In this document: piece by piece, positions 1-14,759 of the stretch
Numbering within the stretch: the stretch's first letter is position 1
Layout: each line of letters begins with the position of its first letter
From: Eonycteris spelaea
Taxonomy: Eukaryota; Chordata; Mammalia; Chiroptera; Pteropodidae
Reading direction: 5' to 3'
Assembly: GCA_003508835.1 (NCBI GenBank)
Contig: PUFA01000066.1
Span: 6,652,501 to 6,716,500, forward strand
DNA: 64,000 nt
Notes under the pieces: model-generated
Databases searched by the model: none
Seen by the model: the letters and a program-made list of their open reading frames with translations, nothing else
What the model was told of the DNA's origin: nothing
Position numbers and translations under genes: made by a program

Positions 1-261
1 TGTATAGATTCATATTTAACCTACTAAACATTTAAGGAAGCTGTGTTTATTGGCTCTCAAGAAGTAGGCTGGTTCTCATGGAGAAAGAGACCCCTGCACC
101 TCCTGGTCCTCGGGTTCAGTGAGGACTTCCCACGGACTGGGTCAGACACACCTGAGTTCCAGATGCACTGAGGTAAGCTCTGATGGGTGCCAAGTCACAG
201 GACACAGACCAAGAGGTATGCAGGCCTCATGCCTTAACTTCCCATAATTGGAGACGTTCTC

Positions 262-447
262 CCATGAGAATCTAGTGCCTAGTGAACTGAGGTGGAGCTG
301 AGGTGGTGATGCTGGCGCTGGGGAGCATTTGCAGATACAGACAAAGCTTCGCTTGCACCCCTGCCGCTCACCTCCTGCTGTGCAGCCCAGTTCCTAACAG
401 GCCACAGACCAGTACCAGTCCACGGCCCCGGGGATGGAGACCCTGCC
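262..447 (-). mobile_element. Old hAT-like DNA transposon end
   Basis: Read on the minus strand, this stretch opens with the run about a confirmed 'cagtaccagtc / ggcctgttaggaac' type, followed by CTGCACAGCAGGAGGTGAGC. I recognise this from the terminus of a common non-autonomous mammalian DNA transposon, probably hAT-Tip100 related. It is diverged and truncated, with no coding capacity. The family name is from memory and unconfirmed. The neighbouring 1-261 and 448-2170 contain no gene or repeat that I recognise. Confidence 0.5.
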
Positions 448-2170
448 ACAAACACTAGCTCTGCTTTCCAGATTGCAGGATTTCTACCCATAAAGTAAAG
501 CAGCATTTGGAAGAGACTTGGGACTTGTAGCAAAAATGAAAGAGTAGATTCAAAGTTTACAGAGTGTGGAACACACAGCAGGCGCACAGTAATTGTGTGA
601 TTGTTTAATCACTACACAAATAAATGCGCCCAAACCCCAAGAGAAGGTTCTTCCCTTATGTCCTTCCAAATGGCCTTGACCTCTAACTCTCAGAAAAGCA
701 TGGATGACTTTGCGACTCGTCAACTTCAACTCATGGCATTGCACCAATTTCTAATAGCGAAGGAGGACACGACTTTTTTCTTTAATTTTTAATAGCTAAT
801 TCAAAGAAAAGGAAATCTTGCAAACTAGGACTTTTTAATAGCTCTTACGATGCCATAGTTCCCTTTATGGATGCTTATAAAATATCACCTTATCTTCCTA
901 GAGATGGAAAAGGGCAAAGACCCACCTCCCCGGAGACTGACCCCGGGCGCTTCTGAGGCCTCCTTGGGGAGCTCCCCACTCCCTCATCCGGGGTGGGGGG
1001 TGGTGTGGAGAGCCTGTTATGCTTCCTTTGAGGCTCAGAGGCAGCTCCCTTGAATTACTGCAAGGTGGGGTGTCCCCTCACTGCAGAGAAGTCACCAGGC
1101 TCCTCTGGCAGCATTTTCTTGCCAGTCAGGCCAGCCAAGATGTGGAAGGGTGGGATCTGGTGCACTTCCTGGCGCTGCCCGCGGTGCGTGTCACCCAGCG
1201 AAGAAGGGCTGACACCTCTGCTTGCAACACAGAGCGTCCGCCTGCAGGGAGCTGGCCTCAGGCTCAGAGAGAAGGAAGGAAAAGCCGCGCTGGGGGGAGG
1301 CCAGCATCACCTTCGGCCCGGTCTGTTCCCGTCAGGTCAGAGCGCGGTGCGACGTTACCATTTGTCTCGTCTCTAGTCTTCGGCTGGATTTTTTATTCTC
1401 GTATGTGACTTTTTTGATCGAACGCTTCTTACACTAGGAGTCACTCCACATTTTTGACGCTTTTTCACTGAGGTGTTAAAGATGCTAACGCTCAGAGTCA
1501 AAGACAAGCTATTTTGAAACGCTCCACTCCGTCTAGATGTTTCCAAACAGCTAAGGAACTTCGAAGAAAACTTACGAAGGGAGTTTGCAAGCCCCGCACA
1601 ATGGACAAAGGGGGGCTGCGTCCACTGGTGCCAAAGCCCCCAACCCCATCCCGCGAGCTCAATCCTGCAGAGCGGCCATCGTTATTGGTTAAACAGGAAA
1701 ACTGTCCAGTCGAAGCAATGGGTGACAGAGTATTTTTAAAAAGGACTTTGTTGTACCCCTCTGGCCTAGAGATATTTTGGGGCCTGAGTGTCCAGAGGCG
1801 ATGTGTCCCCTAATTTCCTCGGCCAGAGCTAACAGCCCTCTCCCCTGTGCGGTGACACCCACCCTGGATGAGGTAGCCTTGTCCCTCGTCCTGGGACGTC
1901 ATTTCCACACCCACAACGGCGGGGTTCCAGCATCACGACCTGCAGCCTCAGTGAAAGAGCAGGTGGTCGCTGTGGGCCCACCTGAGAGGGGCCCCAGGCC
2001 GGCTTTTCTGGGTCCCTTCTCTCTGGAGCATCGTGAAAGAAAAACCACTGAACAGACAGGTCGTGTTAAGCCATGGTTTCCTCTTGTCCTGAAGGGAAAA
2101 AAAAGTAATGGGGTTGGAGCCCACGCTAAAGCTGCATTAATTTTCTTCTTCATATTGATTGTGCTGAAAC
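448..2170. other. Unique intergenic DNA, no gene seen
   Basis: Several short open frames exist here on both strands, but none shows a recognisable domain, a promoter or splice partners. Part of 950-1350 and 1600-2000 is moderately GC-rich. It lies beyond the 3' end of CBLN4. Confidence 0.5.
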
Positions 2171-2173
2171 ATG

Positions 2174-2237
2174 AGGGAGATGGGAGAGGGAGGGGAGGGG
2201 AAGGGGAGGGGGGGGAGGAGAGGGGAGGGGAGGGAAT
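2174..2237 (+). repeat. G-rich purine tract, quadruplex-prone
   Basis: A run of G-blocks (GGGA, GGGGA and one G8) covers about 60 bases with almost no pyrimidines. It contains far more than four G-runs of three or more, so it meets the usual G-quadruplex pattern on the plus strand. It is a simple repeat with no evident gene association. Confidence 0.85.
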
Positions 2238-2506
2238 GAGCATGCCCATTCCTCCACCCTAAACTGAGCACAGAGCAGTTATGGGCAGAGCCCCTCGGCC
2301 TCCCTGGGAGCTCGCAGACCAACATGTTCTAGGCTTTCCTCCAAAATTAGTTCCTGGAGAGTCAGGGGGTCCAACTTATACTCTTAAGGTAACTCCATGG
2401 GAAATAAAGACTTCCTTGGTTCAGTACTTATGACAACGTCTTTTCTCATTGTAAAATCACCCATTGGACCTAAAAGTTTTTAAGAAAGGCTTCAGCCCCT
2501 GGGTGA

Positions 2507-2716
2507 TTTTTTTTATTTATTATTTTTTATGCCTACAGCACCTGGTCTTCCAAGGTGGTCTCCCATCCAAGTACTAACCAGGCCCAATCCTGCTTAGCTT
2601 CCGAGATCATGGGCTTGTTTAGGGTGGCATGGCATGGACTGTGGCTCCACTGGGGCGTGAACCCAGGACCTTCTGCGTGTAAAGCAGCCGTGCTCACCGC
2701 TCTGCTATGGAACCAC
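2507..2716 (-). mobile_element. tRNA-Val/5S rRNA hybrid SINE (MEG-TR-like)
   Basis: Read on the minus strand there are three parts. A head at 2714-2643 resembles tRNA-Val with anticodon TAC: acceptor start GGTTCCATAG, the anticodon arm GCTTTACACGC, and a B-box-like GGTTCACGCC. A body at about 2637-2531 derives from 5S rRNA and includes GGAAGCTAAGCAGG and TACTTGGATGGGAGACC. An A-rich tail runs 2530-2507. About ten bases of the 5S part are missing before the box A region. Similar flanks, CCCTGGGTGA near 2497-2506 and CCCAGGGTGA near 2720-2729, look like target-site duplications. A tRNA head fused to a 5S body is the structure described for MEG-TR in fruit bats. The structure is seen directly; the family name is from memory. 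It is not a functional tRNA or rRNA gene. Confidence 0.87.
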
Positions 2717-2788
2717 ACCCCCAGGGTGAATTTTAAATGTACCGACTTGCCTGCTAGACATTGCTGGCGTCATTGATGTTTCTGAGTG

Positions 2789-2794
<6 letters not shown>

Positions 2795-2866
<72 letters not shown>
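2795..2866 (+). repeat. (CT)n then (CA)n microsatellite
   Basis: An uninterrupted CT run passes directly into a CA run of over 20 units. It is a compound dinucleotide microsatellite that is likely to vary in length between individuals. The open frames through it are low-complexity artefacts. Confidence 0.97.
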
Positions 2867-2869
<3 letters not shown>

Positions 2870-3379
2870 GGCCGAGCATGTTCTTGGAAGCCAAATGCCA
2901 GGTGCACTTAGACGGAGCGCTGCAGTGCCCGGGAAGAATCACTTCATTACAAAGGAAAGCGAGAGGTAACTCCTTCTTTATTTCAGAATAAATGCTCAGG
3001 ACACGCGGACCGCCTCTCGGGGCTTTCCTTCTTCGCAAGCCCGGCAGCTTCCCCTCGGCCACTTACCTTCGTTTTCACGCCACAGTCCCCGCACCTTGCC
3101 TCCAGGTGAGTTCTCCCACGGTCCTTCGTCTTCACAAGCCGTGACGGCCCCGCCAGCCTGTTCCGTCACGCGCGCTCCTCGCGCTTACCTGCCTGGTGGC
3201 CTCCACGCACCGGCTCTGGCTTGCTGAGTTTAAAGTAGGAAGGATAACAGGATTGCTGCTGTCACGGTCACTGCGGACAGAAGGTCCTGCCCCCGGGGTG
3301 GGCGGAGGTGACAAGGATAACCTTCTAACTTTAAAGTGCAGCTGGCCCAGGCGGTCTTCTGACTCAGGCGGCCTTTGGG

Positions 3380-3585
3380 TTTTGCTTAAGGACAGAGCTT
3401 CGTAAACTTTACTGTGCCTGAGAACCGTGGGAGGGTGAGGGGGACCTCAGAAAGGTCTTGTTAAAATGCAGATTCTGACTCAGGAGGCCTGGGGTGAGTG
3501 TAAACCCCACTGGGGGTTTCTAACAAGCCCCCCATGATATGGGTGCTGCTGGTCCATGGACCCCACTTTGAGAAACTGTGAGGGA
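3380..3585 (+). mobile_element. MER5A-type hAT-Charlie fragment
   Basis: The stretch contains TTAAAATGCAGATTCTGACTC, then AACAAGCCCCC, and ends with CCACTTTGAGAAACTG. These are hallmarks of the non-autonomous hAT family MER5A/B. It is diverged and has no coding capacity. Confidence 0.72.
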
Positions 3586-3599
3586 AGCTCCACTCTTCC

Positions 3600-3735
3600 A
3601 CATGTGTACCCAGGCCAGCGCCTTCAGCATCATCTGAGAGCTTGTGAGATGGGCAGAATCCCGGGTCCCACCCCAGACCTACTGCATTAGAGTCTGCATT
3701 TTATCAAGACTTTCAGATGATTCTACGCACATTCG
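3600..3735 (+). mobile_element. Second MER5A-like fragment
   Basis: It carries AGCATCATCTGAGAGCTTGT, then CCACCCCAGACCTACTG and the CAGATGATTCT end, matching the body of MER5A as I remember it. It sits just after another member of the same family in the same orientation, so the pair may be independent insertions or parts of one disrupted locus. Confidence 0.7.
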
Positions 3736-4404
3736 TTGGAGAAGATGACGTAGGAGAATTTCAGGATCAAGTTCCCAAAGCTATTTTCTATAGAATGGTT
3801 AGGAGAAGCCAAAAAAAGCACATCTTTTTGATTCTAAAACATGGGAAACTCGTATTAAAGCTAGACTTGTATCAGAGGGGCTGGAGAAACCAAATTCTTG
3901 AATCTCATGTCCCTCTCTACCCAAGAAGACCTCATAAGATAGGAATTGAACTTCAGCTCCACAGCCATGAATGTGAACTGCTGTCATATGCTGTCACCTC
4001 TTTGTTTTCATTACTTCTTTCTGGTCATTAGATCAACCAATCTGAGCCTTTGCTATCACCAATGAAACATCATTATGAGGACAGGTGGACTCACAAAGCC
4101 CAGCGCCCTCAGCCACACTTGCAGACCTCCACTGCCCCTTGAGAACATTCGAGCCTGACGTTTCTAGCTTGGAGATTCTAGTTCAACGTTTTGGAAGATG
4201 TGAAAGGGGAAGATGTCACCAGTTCTATAAACTCGGTACCTAGCAAAACGCATGACACATTATAAGGATAATTTAATCGATCTTGCTTAAAGATGTTTAT
4301 TTCAAGATTTAAAGCAGTAACTTGCTAAAACTAGAGGCTGAAAGGAGATATGCTACCATCTAGGTTGCCAGCGACCAAAAAGAAAGGGGAAACAGCCTTA
4401 AGTT

Positions 4405-4463
4405 GAAAGAGAAAGAAAGAAAAAGAGAGAGAGAGAGAGAGAAGAAAGAAAGAAAGAAAGAAA

Positions 4464-4508
<45 letters not shown>

Positions 4509-4659
4509 AAAAAGAAGAAGGAAGGAGGGAAGGAGGGAGGGAGGGAGGAGGAAGGAAGAAGGAAGGAAGGAAGGAAGGAAGGAAGGAAGGAAGGAAGAAG
4601 GAAGGAAGGAAGGAAGAAGAGGGAGGGGAAAAAGGGAAGGAGGAAGAAAGAAAGAAAAA
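4405..4659 (+). repeat. 255-bp uninterrupted purine tract
   Basis: Every base from 4405 to 4659 is A or G. The tract begins as GA, passes through GAAA repeats, then GGAGG/GGGA, and ends in GGAA and GAAA. Homopurine mirror-like tracts of this length can form triplex (H-) DNA and stall polymerases. The Lys/Glu/Arg-rich frame through it is not a gene. Confidence 0.95.
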
Positions 4660-5189
4660 TTAAAATTAAATTTTAATGAGATAATCAGGCTCTAACAGAA
4701 TCTGGGACCATGGGGAACCCTCCCCCCCCCCCAAAAAAAACAGTTAGAATCAGTGGGACCCCAGGTACAGGCTCTTTATTTCCTATAATGTTGTTTTCTT
4801 GGGATTCTGTCGGGGGGAAAATGCTTGCTACAGACAATTGCTTGCATTTGTTGATCAATAGATCAAGAGACAGTCAAAGGAGCCAAGGAGCACCTGAGGA
4901 GGCTCTGCGATGGATGCAGACAGGGTCAATGCAAATACCGTGTTCAATTAGCATTTCTGTGGACCAAGCAATTTCTGAAAACTGTTTTCGAGTCAGGGAA
5001 TACGCAGGGAGCATCTGGCTCTGTTTCTGAAAATACTTCTGATACCACCGCTCCTGCCTGCAACCAGTCCCACCGGGAGGTAATTTCCGTGCCTTCCCCC
5101 ACGCCAGTCTTAATGTCCTCCGTCCCCCTACTCGCCTGCGTTAGGGTTTTACGTTTGAGGAAGAGTCGTAGGCCCTTAGTCGAGCTCGT

Positions 5190-5325
5190 GTGTGTGCCTG
5201 GCACCACACGTGTCTTATTGAATCCTCACAACCATTTCTCGTTTACAAATGAAACCACGGATGCTCAGAGAGCTGAAGAAACCTGTCCAAGGCCACGGAG
5301 CTCAGGCCGTGCAAGCCCATCCTCC
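5190..5325 (-). mobile_element. MIR SINE fragment
   Basis: On the plus strand it reads TTGAATCCTCACAACC, then TTTACAAATGAAACCACGG and CCAAGGCCACGGAGCTC. This is the reverse of the MIR core and 3' half. It is an ancient, immobile tRNA-derived SINE. Confidence 0.75.
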
Positions 5326-5329
5326 ATCT

Positions 5330-6744
5330 CTCCAAGATCCATGCTCCTCTGGCTAAATCATTTGGTCCCTCGTAGCTTCTGCTCCCTCACTTCGATCTTG
5401 TCTTTCCAGCCACATGTTCTGGGTAAGTCTCACTTCCCAGGACCCCTTTGGAAGAAGCCCCTAAAGCTTTTCAGACATCTCATCTCTCCACTCAGGAGCC
5501 TCCCCCAGGTCAGGCCCCTCTCACGTCTGATGACTGCAGCTTCAGGGCCCTTCTCGTACGGATTTTTCCCTTGAAGGTTTTGAATGGATTTTGCATTCCA
5601 AAATATATACACCAGGGTGTAGGGATTAAAGTCAAGGCCTTTGCCAGTGTTCTTTTATGTTCAGAAAAATCAAGAAAAATAAGGGCGAGTCTCAAAGGAT
5701 GGCCACAAGCATGTTTATAAAAGACGTCTCTACTATTTTGCTCAGCACCAAACTTTCTCTGTCCCATCACAGGTATCTATTGGTAATTCCAACACTCTTG
5801 AGCCATTTTGCCAAAAACGATGACTCATTTATTCAAGTTTGATTCACTGTTGCAACGTGTAGGCACGAACTCTGAACGCAGAGACCTGTGGGGTGGCCCA
5901 CGTTAGATCAAGTACACTTCCAGAGGATGCTGCCCATATTTAGATGAAGGCCTCCCATGCAAATGTCTTTTTCACATCACACAATCACAAAGGAGGAAAG
6001 CTTTCTAACGGAAAGCTAGCTGAGAGGTAACTTGCCAAGCAAAACACAGAGGGTCCATTGCCAACATCTCCAGATTGTTTAGGGTGGGAGGGAAGGAGGG
6101 GGAGTCTGCCTATGATGAATGAATATTTTGACTTGGTGATTAATCACAATTATACTGGCAGACCTGCCTGCATGCTTTCTCCCACAGGACCCTGTAACAC
6201 CTTCCTCGATGCTACCGGCTCCAAAAGGGGACCCCCGAAATTGTTTCAGTCGACAGCAGACCAGGACATTGAGTCAAGGGTCCTGACAAGACACCTGTAG
6301 TAACAGTTCCTCTCAAGAAGGAGCCTGCTGTCTGTCTCTTAGTGCTGGAAAAAGAGGAAAATATTTGCCCAAAGTCTTCAGTTCGAGAATATTGGTCTTT
6401 ATACTCATCGCCACTCATTCATTTACAAAGCACCTCCTGACATTTCAGGGGATCTTTTTCAACTTAACCCCCTATCGAAAAGTCCTTCTGAAAGAAGAGT
6501 TTGCTAAGTTCATTGATTCTCTTTTGGCAAGTTAACGACTGCTGGATCTGATCAAACACAGTAAAGATCGCCTATGCCAACTCAGAAGATAGTCCCTAAA
6601 AATTCAGAAAGCTTTTCTTAAATTCCAGGAAAAAGAAATGGGGAGGGAGGGAAGGAGGGCGGAAGAGAAGAAAGACGGGTGAGAGAGAGGGAATAAATCC
6701 TGTAGAGTACACATTTCCAGAATGGAAAGAACAAAACAGTTCCG
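5330..6744. other. Downstream flank of CBLN4, mostly unique
   Basis: I see no gene or clear repeat here. A short purine-rich patch lies near 6640-6690. This is the intergenic side of the CBLN4 poly(A) site, so any transcription here would be read-through. Confidence 0.45.
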
Positions 6745-6760
6745 CTAACATAGATTAATC

Positions 6761-6766
6761 TTTATT
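6761..6766 (-). terminator. CBLN4: CBLN4 poly(A) signal AATAAA
   Basis: TTTATT on the plus strand is AATAAA on the gene strand, about 1.1 kb after the stop codon. Beyond it in the direction of transcription (6740-6722) the gene strand reads TGTTTTGTTCTTTCC, a typical U/GU-rich downstream element, which places cleavage near 6745. I noticed no other AATAAA on this strand between here and the stop codon. Confidence 0.75.
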
Positions 6767-6988
6767 CTAGAACAGACAGAAATAATTTTATGAATTCATG
6801 TGATCTGTACAAAAGACAAAATAAGATACCGCACTAGGTTTAGATATGAGATATCTGGATTTAATGTTAGCTGAACAGATAAATATATACAATTTCAGGA
6901 GGTTAAGGCAAAAACCAGATGATACTTCAAACACAACAGAAGTTTTGAAAAATAGGTATAATTAAAAACAAGGGCATCCCATCTTCAG

Positions 6989-7044
6989 TTAATAAAGTGG
7001 TCATGTCTAAGGGAAAAAAATCCCTTAGGTTTTAATAAAGTGGT
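6989..7044 (-). promoter_or_regulatory. CBLN4: Hairpin between direct repeats in 3' UTR
   Basis: CTAAGGGA (7007-7014) and TCCCTTAG (7021-7028) form a perfect 8-bp stem with a six-base homopolymer loop; two G-T wobbles can extend it. The 13-bp sequence TTAATAAAGTGGT occurs on both sides, at 6989-7001 and 7032-7044. In the mRNA the loop would be U6. A regulatory role is inference only. Confidence 0.6.
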
Positions 7045-7866
7045 TATTATCAATCATATTAATTAAAGTTGAGCAACAAAGTATAAGATTTCCCGCAGAG
7101 GAGAGCTGTTTTGCAGAGGTTTGGGGATTGTGTACTTAGAACCCAGAAAAGCAACTTTTTTCCTTGTCAGACTTATGATCTATTCTTCCTATTAGAAAAT
7201 ATAATTTGGAAAATATGACTCTTTCACATATATAATTAAAATACAACTATGAAGCATTCTTTTTTTTTTTTTTAAAGGGAAGTCATGTTGGTAATGTCAC
7301 AGGGTAAATTTGCCAGCAAGCCATTCGTTCTTACCCTATTGGTAGAGAAGACACAAAGCCAGTCACTGAAAAATGACCCCAAGTACCTTAAGAGAACAGA
7401 ACAAACTAATGCCAAAGGAATAAGAACACATGTGATCAATACACCAACACAATACACAGTTCTTTGGCAGATTCACACTAACCATCAATTGAAGTCGGCG
7501 CTCTACACAGAGTTTTCCATTCTTATACCTGGTCGCCAGTCTTTTAAAAATAAATAAATTAAATTCCACACCTGCAACAAATTCAGTAATTCCAGGAAAT
7601 CAAATTCAGAATAAAACTGCAGACAGCTTTAATTGTTACATTGACGCTTAGATAGGTATTGTCTGCTGTGAGTCCCGAAAGCACACACACAAAAATAATC
7701 TGTAAAACTGTATTGTTTCCAACAGGCCTAGAACCCTCAAAGAGAATCCATGATCACCCATGAGAAACCAATAAAAGACATCAATCCGACGATGAGAAAA
7801 TGATCTTCCGGTAACTCAGAGGTGGGCCGCCCCTCACCTGGGTACACTGCGTGGAGAAAGCGAATT

Positions 7867-13840
<5,974 letters not shown>

Positions 13841-13863
13841 GCGCGAGGCGGGCGCACGCGCGC

Positions 13864-13871
13864 TATTTATA
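13864..13871 (-). promoter_or_regulatory. CBLN4: CBLN4 TATA box (TATAAATA)
   Basis: On the gene strand the sequence reads CTATAAATAG inside GC-rich DNA, an exact TATA consensus. It predicts a focused start site near 13835-13842. A TATA box within a CpG island is typical of tissue-restricted, sharply initiated genes. Confidence 0.75.
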
Positions 13872-14564
13872 GGAGCGCGGCGTCCGGCTGGGGCTGGCTT
13901 CCGGGAGAGGGGGAGAGAAAGCCCGGTGACCCCGACGGAGCAGCCCCCGCCTGGCGTTACTGGGATCAGAGGGGCGCACACGGCTCCTGGCTGCCAGGGC
14001 TGCGGCCGCGGACAGCGTGTGCGCACGGAGAGGCGCCCCCCCCGCCCCGCGCCGGCCGCGGCTCCGCGCCTGCTCGCCCGCTCCTCGGTCTGGTCGCGCG
14101 GACGGGGCTGCGGCTCCCCTCGCCCCTCCCCAGCGTGGGGCTCCGAGAGCCCTGCGCGCGGCGCTGCCGGCCTGATCCGCGGCGCCCGCTGGGCGGCGGC
14201 GGCGGCCCCGCGCGGCCCTCTGCCGGGGACCCGGGGACCCACCGGCGTCCTGACCGCGCCTGGCCCGGCGCCTGCCCCGCGGAGCCCCGGGGCCCGGCGA
14301 GCTCTGGGAAGCCTCCCGGGGAACCAGAGCTAGTGGGGCCTCCAGGAGGAGGTGCCTGGAGCCTCCCTCTCCGGGGAAATCAGCCTGCGAGGCCTCAGGG
14401 GCGCACCTTCCCGCCCACACCGCGAGTCCAGCCGGGCAAGGCCAGGAAGAGTAAGGGAGGGAGTTCACTGGGCAAGACTAAGTCCTGCGAAATCGCATCC
14501 CTGAAACAGCCCCACTCCTGAGAACACAGCCCTTTCCTCTCCTCTTGATGTGCCTCCCCCTTCT

Positions 14565-14580
14565 CCCCCCCCCCCCCCCC
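14565..14580 (+). repeat. C16 homopolymer
   Basis: Sixteen consecutive C residues follow a pyrimidine-rich stretch. On the gene strand this is G16, a site of likely length error and quadruplex potential about 700 bp upstream of the TATA box. Confidence 0.95.
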
Positions 14581-14667
14581 GCCGTGGGCGCTGCGCCACC
14601 CCACTGCCATCTTGGCCTCCAGTTGGCAAGATTTATCTGCCTCTTCCACAGCCACATCTGGGAGGAA

Positions 14668-14740
14668 GGGCTTGTCTTTGTCTGTGACCAGCCGCGTGAA
14701 CTCGGCCAAGTCACTTACCCTTCCCGAGAGGGCGGGACTC
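14668..14740 (+). mobile_element. Short MIR-like fragment
   Basis: TGTGACCAGCCGCGTGAACT and GGCCAAGTCACTTACCCTTC resemble the MIR core ('tgtgacc...ggcaagtcacttaacctc'). It is short and diverged, so moderately supported. Confidence 0.5.
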
Positions 14741-14759
14741 TGCTAAGGCCCCATCAGCC

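Larger units (their letters stand above)
6745..7866 (-). other. CBLN4: CBLN4 3' untranslated region
   Basis: The region from the stop codon (7867) to just past the AATAAA signal at 6766-6761 is about 1.12 kb, AT-rich and free of recognisable transposons. It includes a T-run (7259-7274 on the plus strand) and a perfect hairpin at 7007-7028 bracketed by 13-bp direct repeats. The 3' boundary is inferred from the poly(A) signal and the GU/U-rich sequence beyond it, not from transcript data. Confidence 0.7.

Noticed and set aside
2643..2714. Functional tRNA-Val(TAC) gene
   Set aside because: The D arm and T arm carry mismatches and it is fused to a 5S-derived body and an A-tail, so it is a SINE head.
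4403..4663. Lys/Glu/Arg-rich 86-codon frame
   Set aside because: It is the translation of the purine microsatellite.
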